A stretch of DNA of 64,000 nucleotides from JALHSW01 sp963720675 (lineage in GTDB: Bacteria; Actinomycetota; Acidimicrobiia; IMCC26256; PALSA-555). The translations under genes and the position numbers were made by a program. Positions 18,665 through 26,709 of this stretch are shown piece by piece. Under the pieces are notes generated by a model. That model made no database searches. It was given only the letters and a program-made list of their open reading frames with translations, and was not told the DNA's origin. Position 1 is the first letter of the stretch; each line of letters opens with the position of its first letter. The DNA lies in contig CAVRGH010000004.1 of NCBI GenBank assembly GCA_963720675.1, positions 62,001 to 126,000 of the forward strand. The letters are read 5' to 3'.

Positions 18665-19998
18665 AACGTCCCGAACGCCTCGATGTACGCGTCGATGTCG
18701 GCCTCGGTGTGCTGCACCGAGATCGTCCACTGCTCCTCGTCGCCGGGGGTCATGAACACGCCTCGGTTGAGCACCCAGGGGAACGACGCCTCGTACAGCT
18801 CGGTGCGGGTCTCGAGGAAGTCCCGGTAGCTCTGCAGCGGCTCGGACCGGTAGGCGATGCATCCTTTGGCGCCCAGGTCGACCGTGTGCGCCGGCAGGCC
18901 GTGCTCGGCGATCGCCTTCGCGCAGCCCTCGGCGAGGCGGGTGCCGAGCTCGGAGAGCCGGGTGTACGCGTCGGGCGTCAGCACCTCGGTCAGGGCCGCG
19001 AGGCCCGCGGCCGCGACCAGCGGATTGCCATTGAAGGTCCCTTGCTGCGCGGCACCGTGCTCGATGACGTCCATCACGTCGGCGCGACCGCCGAACGCGG
19101 CCGTCGGCGTGCCGCCGCCGATCGCCTTCGCGAAGCACGCGAGGTCGGGCTGCACGCCGAAGCGCTCGATCGCCCCACCGGCGGCGACCGTCGCACCCGA
19201 CTTCACCTCGTCGAAGATGAAGACGACGCCGTGCTTGGTGCACAGGTCCCGGATCGCCTCGAGGTACCCGGGCTGGGGGAGCACCACCCCGATGTTCATC
19301 ATGATCGGCTCCATGATGAGACAGGCGAGCTCGCTGCCGCGGTCGGCGAAGAGTCGCTCGGCCGCGGCCACGTCGTTGAACGGGACCGCAACCGTCCACT
19401 TCGCCATCTCCGTCGGGATGCCCTTCGACATCGGCGTGGAGGCCGGTGCCTCGCGCCCACCCATCGCGTCGGCGTTCGGGACGACCGAGAACATCACGGT
19501 GTCGTGGTGGCCGTGGTACGAGCCCTCGATCTTCGCGACCACGTCGCGCCCCGTCGCGGCCCGGGCGACGCGGATCGCGTCCATCGTCGCCTCGGTGCCG
19601 GAGTTCGCGAAGCGGACCTTGTCGAGGTTGAAGCGCCGGCACAGCTCCTCGGCGAAGGCCACCGTGACCTCGGTGGTCACGGCGAAGTGCGTCCCCGTTC
19701 GCGCCGCGCGTTCGATGGCCTCGACGATCTTCGGGTTCGCGTGCCCGACCACGTTGCAGCCGAACCCCCCGTGGAAGTCGACGTACTCGGACCCGTCGAC
19801 GTCCCACACGTGCGCGCCCATCCCCTTCGCGAGGTAGATCGGGTAGGGATCCCCCGCCTGGAACGACGACGCCACCCCCATCGGCATGTGCTTCGAGGCC
19901 CACGCGAAGAGCGCCTTCGAGCCCTGCGTCCGATCGAGCAGCCGAGGGGTCTCCTCAGCCACGATGCGGCTCGCGTTCTCCGAGAACTTGTCACTCAT
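18643..19998 (-). CDS. Class III PLP aminotransferase, HemL-like paralogue in the polyamine locus
   Basis: 451 residues with the glutamate-1-semialdehyde aminomutase architecture: RFANSGTEATMDAIRVARA, YHGHHDTV, FDEVKSGATVA with the PLP-ring Asp, and CFAKAIGGGTPTAAFGG with the PLP lysine. It is not the haem enzyme, because a canonical hemL occurs at 62.7 kb. Lying downstream of an aldehyde dehydrogenase and a polyamine transporter, it more likely transaminates a diamine, aminobutyrate or other amino acid. The start is ATG at 19998; the AAAAGAG ribosome site is weak, and a long hairpin lies 90 bp upstream. Substrate specificity is inferred from context. Confidence 0.85.
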   Translation of the reverse strand: MSDKFSENASRIVAEETPRLLDRTQGSKALFAWASKHMPMGVASSFQAGDPYPIYLAKGMGAHVWDVDGSEYVDFHGGFGCNVVGHANPKIVEAIERAARTGTHFAVTTEVTVAFAEELCRRFNLDKVRFANSGTEATMDAIRVARAATGRDVVAKIEGSYHGHHDTVMFSVVPNADAMGGREAPASTPMSKGIPTEMAKWTVAVPFNDVAAAERLFADRGSELACLIMEPIMMNIGVVLPQPGYLEAIRDLCTKHGVVFIFDEVKSGATVAAGGAIERFGVQPDLACFAKAIGGGTPTAAFGGRADVMDVIEHGAAQQGTFNGNPLVAAAGLAALTEVLTPDAYTRLSELGTRLAEGCAKAIAEHGLPAHTVDLGAKGCIAYRSEPLQSYRDFLETRTELYEASFPWVLNRGVFMTPGDEEQWTISVQHTEADIDAYIEAFGTFCQAVAA

Positions 19999-20087
19999 GG
20001 TCTGCTCTTTTCCCGATGGAGATGCTGCCGAAGAGCGGCAATGAAGGGATGGTGAACGTGCTGGCCCGAGGGGAGACGCAACCCGAC

Positions 20088-20162
20088 GCGGCCAAGGGCC
20101 AGAGGCCCGCCGCGGACGCACTGGGCTTCGGAGGGAGCGGCGGGCCGCCGGCCCTTGGCCGC
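20088..20162. other. Long two-part intergenic hairpin
   Basis: The outer arms GCGGCCAAGGGCC (20088-20100) and GGCCCTTGGCCGC (20150-20162) are perfectly complementary over 13 bp. After a 3x3 internal loop, GGCCCGCCGC (20104-20113) pairs perfectly with GCGGCGGGCC (20137-20146), leaving a 23-base loop. It sits between the aldehyde dehydrogenase stop and the aminotransferase start (same direction). It could be a partial terminator or an RNA-processing element that sets the ratio of the two enzymes. No T-run is present. Confidence 0.65.
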
Positions 20163-20178
20163 TGTCCGGCGGGAGGCG

Positions 20179-21600
20179 TCACCACTTCACCATCACGTGC
20201 TTGATCTCCGTGTACGCCTCGATCGCGTAGATCGACATGTCCTTGCCGTACCCGGACTGCTTGAACCCGCCGTGGGGCATCTCCGAGACGATCGGGATGT
20301 GGTCGTTCACCCAGACCGTGCCGAACTTCAGCAGCGCCGACATCTTCATCGCGCGGCCGGCGTCCTTGGTCCAGACGCTGGCGGACAGGCCGTAGTCGAT
20401 GTCGTTCGCCCACGCGAGCGCCTGGTCGTCGTCGCTGAACTGCTGCACCGTGACGACCGGGCCGAAGACCTCGCGCTGGATGATCTCGGAGTCCTGCGCC
20501 GCGCCCACCACGACGGACGGCTCGTAGAAGAACCCGGCACCGTCGATGGCGTTCCCACCCACCGTGACCTCCGCGCCGGCTTCGCGCGCACGGTCGACGA
20601 ACCCGGTGACCCGCTCGCGCTGGTCGGCGGAGATCACCGGGCCCATCGCGGTGTCGGGGTCGTGCGGATCACCCGTCTTGATGCCCTGCACCGCCTCGGT
20701 GAGGCTCGCGACGAAGCGGTCATGGACCTTCGGACCGGCGAGCACGCGACACGGAGCGGTGCAGTCCTGGCCGGAGTTGTAGTAGCCCGCCTCGGCGAGC
20801 GTCGCGACGACGGCTTCGAGATCGGCGTCGTCGAACACGATGACGGGCGCCTTGCCGCCGAGCTCCAGGTGCACGCGCGTGAGGTTGTCGGAGGCTTCGC
20901 GTGCGATGAGCTTGCCGGTGTTGACGTCGCCCGTCAGCGACACCATGGCGACCTTCGGATGGGTGACCAGCGACGCGCCCGCCGTCTCGCCCTGGCCGGT
21001 GACCACGTTCAGCACGCCCGGCGGAAGGATGTCGGCGGTGATCTCCGCGAGGCGGAGCGCGGTGAGCGGGGTCAGCTCTGACGGCTTCAGTACGACGGTG
21101 TTGCCGGCGGCGAGCGCCGGTCCGAGCTTCCAGGTCGCCATGCCGAGCGGGTAGTTCCACGGCGCGATCGATCCGACGACACCGAGCGGGTCGCGTCGCA
21201 GGAACGACGTGTGCCCCTCCATGTACTCGCCCGCGGCCCGTCCTTCGAGGAAGCGCGCGCCGGCCGCGAAGAACCGCCAGTTGTCGACGGCGAGGTCCAT
21301 CTCGAACTCGATGATCGACTCGGGCTTGCCGACGTTGTCGATCTCGAGCGTGTTGATCGTCGGGAGGTCGGCTTCGATCGCGTCGGCGACCTTCGCCAGC
21401 AGCTCCGATCGGTTCCGCGGCGGGAGCTGGCCCCACACCTCGAACGCAGCGTCGGCCGCCTGCACCGCCGCGTCGACGTCGGCCCGGTCGCTCGCCGCGA
21501 CCTCCGCCAGCACCTCGCCGGTCGCGGGATTGACCACCTTGTCGGTCGCGCCGGACTTCGCGTCGACCCACGCGCCCCCGATGAAGTTCTGGTACGCCAT
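20179..21600 (-). CDS. Aldehyde dehydrogenase, gamma-aminobutyraldehyde/betaine-aldehyde type
   Basis: 473 residues, a standard NAD-dependent ALDH. APWNYPLGMATWKLGPALAAGN is the cofactor-binding stretch, ELGGKAP contains the general-base Glu, and GQDCTAPCR holds the catalytic Cys. The ATG at 21600 follows a strong AGGAGGGG site. It would oxidise 4-aminobutanal from putrescine, or a related aminoaldehyde, to the acid. It is transcribed away from potA, and the shared control region carries the inverted-repeat operator also linked to the Lrp gene. The aminotransferase follows downstream after a 180-bp gap with a long hairpin. Confidence 0.88.
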   Translation of the reverse strand: MAYQNFIGGAWVDAKSGATDKVVNPATGEVLAEVAASDRADVDAAVQAADAAFEVWGQLPPRNRSELLAKVADAIEADLPTINTLEIDNVGKPESIIEFEMDLAVDNWRFFAAGARFLEGRAAGEYMEGHTSFLRRDPLGVVGSIAPWNYPLGMATWKLGPALAAGNTVVLKPSELTPLTALRLAEITADILPPGVLNVVTGQGETAGASLVTHPKVAMVSLTGDVNTGKLIAREASDNLTRVHLELGGKAPVIVFDDADLEAVVATLAEAGYYNSGQDCTAPCRVLAGPKVHDRFVASLTEAVQGIKTGDPHDPDTAMGPVISADQRERVTGFVDRAREAGAEVTVGGNAIDGAGFFYEPSVVVGAAQDSEIIQREVFGPVVTVQQFSDDDQALAWANDIDYGLSASVWTKDAGRAMKMSALLKFGTVWVNDHIPIVSEMPHGGFKQSGYGKDMSIYAIEAYTEIKHVMVKW

Positions 21601-21655
21601 CGTCTGGTCCCCTCCTGAAGTCTGTGACCACGATGTTGGTGGGTGCCCGCCTCCT

Positions 21656-21707
21656 CGCGCAAGGGAATCCGTCGTCAGCGAGCCGAACAAGCATGGATTC
21701 CCTTGCG
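21656..21707. promoter_or_regulatory. Perfect 13-bp inverted repeat, candidate Lrp operator
   Basis: CGCAAGGGAATCC (21658-21670) and its exact reverse complement GGATTCCCTTGCG (21695-21707) are 37 bp apart centre to centre, about 3.5 helical turns. The left arm sits in a 21-base block (21656-21676) identical to 538-558 upstream of the Lrp/AsnC gene. It lies between the divergent aldehyde dehydrogenase (start 21600) and potA (about 21761), so it can control both. Looping by an Lrp octamer would suit this spacing. Confidence 0.65.
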
Positions 21708-21760
21708 GTGCGCCCGCACATCGTGTCTAGGCTTCGACTTCCGGGAGGGAGGCGACCAGC

Positions 21761-22949
21761 GTGGTGGACGAACCGAGCCCGGCGGGCAGCGCCCGGCCGG
21801 GCTCCGAGCACCGACGTCGTCATCGGGATCGATCACGTCACCAAGCGCTTCGACGACTTCACCGCGGTGCGTGAGGCCGACTTCGGCATCCAGCGCGGCG
21901 AGTTCTTCTCGATGCTCGGCCCGTCGGGCTGCGGCAAGACGACGACGCTCCGGATGATCGCCGGGTTCGAGCAACCGAGCGCGGGTCGCATCACACTCGA
22001 GGGCAAGGACGTCTCGCGTGTGCCGCCGTACAAGCGGAACGTCAACACCGTGTTCCAGCACTACGCGCTCTTCCCGCACATGACGGTCTTCGACAACGTC
22101 GCGTTCGGGCCCAGGAGCAAGCGGGTGGCGAAGGCGGAGGTGAAGCGGCGCGCGCGCGAGCTGCTCGAGGTCGTCCGCCTCTCGGACTTCGCCGATCGCA
22201 AGCCGGGGCAGCTCTCCGGCGGGCAGCAGCAGCGCGTCGCCTTGGCGCGCGCGCTCGTGAACTACCCGAGCGCGCTCCTGCTCGACGAGCCACTCGGCGC
22301 GCTCGACCTCAAGCTCCGCCAGGCGATGCAGCACGAGCTGAAGCGCATCCAGCGCGCGGTCGGCATCACGTTCGTCTATGTGACGCACGACCAGGAGGAA
22401 GCGCTCACGATGTCGGACCGCATCGCGGTCATGAGTGAGGGTGAGGTCGAGCAGATCGGCACGCCCGAGGAGATCTACAGCTCGCCCGCGTCGGTGTTCG
22501 TCGCCGGCTTCATCGGCGTCGCGAACCTCATGCCCGCGACCGTGCAGCAGGTGCGCAGCGACGAGGCGGAGGTGACGTTGCCCGGCGACGCCCGGGTGAC
22601 GGTCCCGGTGACGGTCTCGAAGCCCGAGGTGGGGGTGGCCGCGACGGTCATGGTCCGACCGGAACGCATGCGAGTGCATGCCGACGAGCCCGCGGGCGAC
22701 GCCCCTCGCGTGCGCACCACCGTCACCGACCTCACGTTCCAGGGCCCATTGATCCGCACTGCGCTGGCCTGTGCCGACGGCACCGCCGTCATCGCGCACG
22801 TCGGGCCCGACGACGATCTCCCGATGCTGCGACCGAACGATGTCGTGTGGCTCACCTGGGAGGCAGACGCGGCGCGGCTGCTGCCCGGTCTCGACACGAC
22901 GCACGGTCGGAAGTCCGAGGTGGAGGAGCTCGAATCGATCCACGGCTGA
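21761..22949 (+). CDS. potA: Spermidine/putrescine ABC transporter ATP-binding protein
   Basis: An ATPase of about 390 residues: Walker A GPSGCGKTTT, Q-loop VFQHYALFPHM, signature LSGGQQQRVALARAL, Walker B LLLDEPLGALD and H-loop YVTHDQEEA, followed by a C-terminal TOBE regulatory domain with MVRPERM. It powers import of polyamines with the next three genes. A strong GGGAGGGAGG ribosome site (21743-21752) precedes GTG codons at 21761 and 21764, but these lie in a different frame from the ATPase. One base between about 21765 and 21815 must be removed to join them. An in-frame GTG at 21723 is the alternative start, but it has no ribosome site. Confidence 0.9.
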
Positions 22950-23070
22950 TGAACGGGCCATGAACCGGGCCGTGCGCGCACGAGAACGCGCGAACTCGGG
23001 TGGCACGATCTGGGGGAGCGCACGCCGACACAGCCACCGCGACGAGCCGGCCGACCGGCCGGGTGATGCA

Positions 23071-23122
23071 ATGACCATGACCACCATGACCACGACCACG
23101 ACCATGACCACGACCATGACCC
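23071..23122 (+). repeat. ATGACC/ACCACG-type short tandem repeat between potA and potD
   Basis: A low-complexity tract built from ATGACC, ACCACG and ACCATG units fills the 3' half of the 207-bp gap. Read from the ATG at 23071 it encodes a 29-codon peptide rich in Met and Thr that ends in TGA overlapping the potD ATG (ATGA at 23157-23160). In the potD frame it would read as alternating Asp-His, but a TGA lies immediately upstream of it and no start codon occurs within it. The peptide has only a weak ribosome site, so translation is doubtful. Confidence 0.7.
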
Positions 23123-23156
23123 AGAGCACGACCGGGGCGAGCAGAAGGGGCATCCA

Positions 23157-24323
23157 ATGAGCAGAAGAGAGCGCATGCGAGCATCGAGAGGGATCAGCCG
23201 CCGCCAGTTCCTCGGGCGAGGAGGGGCGGCCCTGGGTGGCCTCGCCCTCGGTGCCACGATCCTCGGATCGTCGCCCGACGCCTTTGCCTCGGGCCTCGGG
23301 TCGCGCCTGGGCGACGGGCCCGGCGGCCAGCTCTCGATCGTCAACTGGCCGCTCTACATCGACAAGAAGTCGAAGAAGGACTTCTCGGCCCAGACCGGGG
23401 TCGACCTGAAGTACTCCGAGAGCATCAACGACAACAACGAGTTCTTCGCCAAGTACCAGCGCCAGTTCAGCCAGGACCAGTACCCGGGCTTCGACGTCGC
23501 CATGCCGACGAGCTGGATGGCCAAGCGACTCATCGACCTCGGCTACGTGCAGAAGCTGCCGCTCCAGGACATCCCGAACGCGGGGAACCTCTCGGCCGGG
23601 TTCCAGAACCCGCCCTGGGACCCGACGGGTGAGTACACGCTGCCGTGGCAGACGGGCATGACCGGCCTCGCCTACAACATCAAGGTCACCGGCCGCGAGC
23701 TGACCAGCGTCGACGACCTGTTCGACCCGAAGTTCAAGAACAAGGTCGGGATGCTCCTCGAGATGCGCGACACCGTGGGGCTCGCGTGCTTCTCCGAGGG
23801 CATCGATCCCGCGACGGTCACGTACAAGAAGGCCCAGCCGGCCCTGAAGCGTCTGCAGAAGGCTGCCGACAGCGGCCAGATCCGGCGCTTCACCGGCAAC
23901 GACTACCAGGACGACCTCGTCGACGGGAACTTCGCCGTGTGCATCGGCTGGTCCGGTGACGTCGCCCAGCTCACGCTCGACAACGAGGACCTCCGTTTCG
24001 TCATCCCGGACGAGGGTGGCAACCGCTGGGCGGACACGATGGTCTGGGTCAAGACCGCGAAGCGCGAACCGCAGGTCGCCGCGTGGATGAACTACTTCTA
24101 CGACGTCGACAACGCGGCGCGGGTCGCGGCCTATGTGCAGTACATCTCGCCGGTCGACGGGATCCAGGAGCCGCTCACCGCGATCGACCCCGCGCTCGGG
24201 TCGAGCCCGCTGATCTTCCCGTCCGAGGACGTCCAGGCCCGACTGAAGGTGTTCAACCAGGAGCTGAGCGCGAAGGACGAGGAGAAGTTCGACGCGAAGT
24301 TCGCCGAGATCACCGGCTCGTAG
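23157..24323 (+). CDS. potD: Polyamine ABC transporter substrate-binding protein, Tat-exported
   Basis: 388 residues. The N-terminus has a twin-arginine signal (SRRQFLGRGG then a hydrophobic alanine/glycine stretch), so the protein is probably exported folded. The mature part opens with LSIVNWPLYIDKKSKK, typical of PotD/PotF-like proteins, and contains LPWQTGMTGLAYN and CIGWSGDVAQL of the binding cleft. It would capture spermidine, putrescine or a similar amine and deliver it to PotB/PotC. It starts at an ATG that overlaps the stop of a possible short repeat peptide. Confidence 0.92.
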   Translation: MSRRERMRASRGISRRQFLGRGGAALGGLALGATILGSSPDAFASGLGSRLGDGPGGQLSIVNWPLYIDKKSKKDFSAQTGVDLKYSESINDNNEFFAKYQRQFSQDQYPGFDVAMPTSWMAKRLIDLGYVQKLPLQDIPNAGNLSAGFQNPPWDPTGEYTLPWQTGMTGLAYNIKVTGRELTSVDDLFDPKFKNKVGMLLEMRDTVGLACFSEGIDPATVTYKKAQPALKRLQKAADSGQIRRFTGNDYQDDLVDGNFAVCIGWSGDVAQLTLDNEDLRFVIPDEGGNRWADTMVWVKTAKREPQVAAWMNYFYDVDNAARVAAYVQYISPVDGIQEPLTAIDPALGSSPLIFPSEDVQARLKVFNQELSAKDEEKFDAKFAEITGS

Positions 24324-24371
24324 TGATGCCGCGCCGTCGAGCAACGTGACGAGCAGGGACGGATAGGACGC

Positions 24372-25253
24372 GTGGCCAAGGGGGCAGTGCTCACCGGGGA
24401 GAAGAAGGCGCGGTTCGCGCCCTACGGGCTGTTGAGCCCGGGGATCATCTGGCTGATCCTCTTCTTTCTCGTCCCCGTGCTGTCGCTCGTGCGGATGTCG
24501 CTCTCGGAGCGGCCGAACCGTTTCCTACCGTCCGAGCTGACGTTCAGCTGGGACTGGTCGAACTACTCGGACTCACTGTCGAGGTTCTCCGAGCAGTTCG
24601 GGAGGTCCTTCGTCTACGCCGGCATCGCGACGATCCTGTGCATCCTGATCGGGTACCCCCTGGCGTACGTCATCGCCTTCCGGGGTGGTCGCTACAAGAA
24701 CCTGCTCCTCGGGCTCGTCGTGATCCCGTTCTTCACGACGTACCTGATCCGCACGATCGCGTGGAAGACGATCCTCGGTGACGAGGGTGTCGTCGTCGAC
24801 CTCTTGCGCACCGTCGGCGTCCTCGGACCGACCCAGGGGCTCCTCGCGACACCCGGCGCGGTCATCGGGGGGCTCACCTACAACTTCCTGCCGTTCATGA
24901 TCCTGCCGATCTACGTGAGCCTCGAGAAGATCGACCGCGATCTGGTGGCCGCGGCGAACGATCTCTACTCCACACCCGCGCGTGCGTTCCGGAAGGTCGT
25001 CCTCCCGCTGTCGCTCCCCGGCGTGTTCGCCGGGAGCCTGCTCACCTTCATCCCCGCCTCGGGCGACTTCATCAACGCGACGTTCCTCGGCAGCCCGAAG
25101 ACGGCGATGATCGGGAACGTCGTCCAGAACCAGTTCCTGGTGCAGCTCGACTACCCGACCGCGGCCGCCCTGTCGATCACGCTGATGGTCATCATCACGG
25201 TCTTCGTACTGCTCTACGCGCGGTTCCTCGGCACGGAGGACCTCACCGGATGA
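24372..25253 (+). CDS. potB: Polyamine ABC transporter permease
   Basis: 293-residue inner-membrane permease with about six hydrophobic spans. The EAA loop that contacts the ATPase reads AAANDLYSTPARAFRKVVLP near residue 200. The start is GTG at 24372, 48 bp after potD. The N-terminal 15 residues are basic and cytoplasmic. It overlaps potC by ATGA, as expected for a heterodimeric permease pair. Confidence 0.92.
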   Translation: MAKGAVLTGEKKARFAPYGLLSPGIIWLILFFLVPVLSLVRMSLSERPNRFLPSELTFSWDWSNYSDSLSRFSEQFGRSFVYAGIATILCILIGYPLAYVIAFRGGRYKNLLLGLVVIPFFTTYLIRTIAWKTILGDEGVVVDLLRTVGVLGPTQGLLATPGAVIGGLTYNFLPFMILPIYVSLEKIDRDLVAAANDLYSTPARAFRKVVLPLSLPGVFAGSLLTFIPASGDFINATFLGSPKTAMIGNVVQNQFLVQLDYPTAAALSITLMVIITVFVLLYARFLGTEDLTG

Positions 25254-26188
25254 CGGTCACCGACGTGAAGGCGCCCGACGTGCCCGACACGCCGGTCGAG
25301 CCGGAGATGGAGAACGTCTTCCCGCCGCCGTGGATGCGCCGGCTCGGGTCGCGGTTCCTGAACGTCTACGCGGGCCTCGCGCTGCTGTACCTCTTCCTGC
25401 CGATCTTCGTGATCGTCGCGTTCAGCTTCAACAAGCCGAAGGGCCGCTTCAACCTGGTCTGGCAGAGCTTCACGCTCGACAACTGGAAGCAGCCCTTCGC
25501 GGTGCCCGAGCTCGTCGATGCGTTCCTCTTCAGCCTCAAGATCGCGGCGATCGCGACCGCGGTCGCGGTCGTCTTCGGTGCGCTCGTCTCGTTGTCGCTG
25601 TGCCGCTACAAGTTCCGTGGCAGCGGCGCGGTGAACATGCTGCTCGTGCTGCCGCTGACGACTCCGGAGATCGTGCTCGGGGCGTCACTCGGCGGGATCT
25701 TCATCCTGCAGACCTACCCCGAGCCGGTGCCGCAGACCCTCGGTCAGGGCACGATCATCATCGCCCACATCATGTTCTGCGTGAGCTTCGTCGCGCTCAC
25801 GGTGAAGGCCCGCCTGCGTGGGTTCGACTGGACGCTCGAGGAGGCCGGATCCGATCTCGGGGCCGGACCCATGCGCGTCTTCACCAAGATCACGCTGCCC
25901 CTGATGCTTCCGGGGATCCTGGCAGCCGCGCTCCTGTCGATCGCGCTGTCGCTCGACGACTTCATCATCACCCTGTTCAACGCCAGCCCCGACGACGTGA
26001 CCTTCCCGCTCTACATCTACGGCGCCCGCCAGCGTGCGCTGCCACCGCAGATCAACGTGCTCGCGACGATGATCCTCATCGTGAGCATCGTCCTGCTCGC
26101 GTCGGGAACGCTGTTCAGCGCGTTGCGGGCGCGCCGGACCGGGGAGCAGGCCAGCACCCCGATGATGATCATGCCGCCCGAGGACTGA
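25250..26188 (+). CDS. potC: Polyamine ABC transporter permease
   Basis: 312 residues, the second permease of the transporter. The EAA loop is EEAGSDLGAGPMRVFTKITL near residue 200. The first 35 residues are an unusual charged, proline-rich cytoplasmic lead before the first membrane span. It is the last gene of the potA-D-B-C operon and its ATG overlaps the potB stop. Confidence 0.92.
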   Translation: MTVTDVKAPDVPDTPVEPEMENVFPPPWMRRLGSRFLNVYAGLALLYLFLPIFVIVAFSFNKPKGRFNLVWQSFTLDNWKQPFAVPELVDAFLFSLKIAAIATAVAVVFGALVSLSLCRYKFRGSGAVNMLLVLPLTTPEIVLGASLGGIFILQTYPEPVPQTLGQGTIIIAHIMFCVSFVALTVKARLRGFDWTLEEAGSDLGAGPMRVFTKITLPLMLPGILAAALLSIALSLDDFIITLFNASPDDVTFPLYIYGARQRALPPQINVLATMILIVSIVLLASGTLFSALRARRTGEQASTPMMIMPPED

Positions 26189-26210
26189 TCGGCCGCTCGG
26201 GAGCGATCGT

Positions 26211-26633
26211 TCAGTCGCTGACGCCTCCGGCGCCTGCGGCACGGAGCGCTGCCCGGAGCCTGGTGGCCTCGACCTCGAGCGTCTCGGGCGACGCCGTCGT
26301 CGCCCGGTCGAGGTGGAGGTCCGCTTCGCCCTGCACGATCGGGATGACGTGCAGGTGCACGTGGGCAACCTCGAGTCCGGCGATCACCAGGCCCACCTTC
26401 AGGGGCTCGTAGGCCGCTTGCTGGGCGTGCCCGATCGTCTGCGCGACCCCGGTGAGGTGGCTCGTGAGCGCGGGATCGAGATCGATCCAGTGGTCGACCT
26501 CGGCGATCGGCACGACGAGCGCGTGGCCCGGCTGCACGGGGTTGATCGACAGGAAGGCGACGCACTGCGGATCCCGCCAGATGAACGTGCCGGGGAGCTC
26601 GCCCTCGATGATCCGGGTGAAGAGCGTGGGCAT
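26211..26633 (-). CDS. HIT-family nucleotide hydrolase/transferase
   Basis: 140 residues. The histidine-triad motif HVHLHVIP is present near residue 95, after INPVQPGHALVVP of the nucleotide-binding strand. Such proteins hydrolyse AMP-lysine, AMP-NH2 or dinucleoside polyphosphates. The ATG at 26633 gives family length; the frame stays open upstream but that part reads as low-complexity Gly/Pro and overlaps the divergent glycosyltransferase gene. It appears to be a single-gene unit facing potC. Confidence 0.88.
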   Translation of the reverse strand: MPTLFTRIIEGELPGTFIWRDPQCVAFLSINPVQPGHALVVPIAEVDHWIDLDPALTSHLTGVAQTIGHAQQAAYEPLKVGLVIAGLEVAHVHLHVIPIVQGEADLHLDRATTASPETLEVEATRLRAALRAAGAGGVSD

Positions 26634-26709
26634 GGCGCCAGCGTACGGCAGGGGGAGAAATGCGGGCCGCGGATCAACTTTGGTACCCCGCGATGCCGAT
26701 ACGAACGTG

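Noticed and set aside
18643..19998. Naming this gene hemL
   Set aside because: A canonical hemL follows hemB at 62.7 kb; the context here is polyamine transport and oxidation.
23071..23156. Asp-His repeat as an N-terminal metal-binding extension of PotD
   Set aside because: A TGA lies directly upstream in that frame and there is no start codon inside the repeat, so it cannot be joined to PotD.
21675..24344. Very long open frame (889 codons) on the minus strand opposite potA and potD
   Set aside because: It mirrors the codon pattern of the pot genes in high-GC DNA, is rich in Arg, Val, Glu and His, and has no recognisable domain. The plus-strand genes have full motif support.
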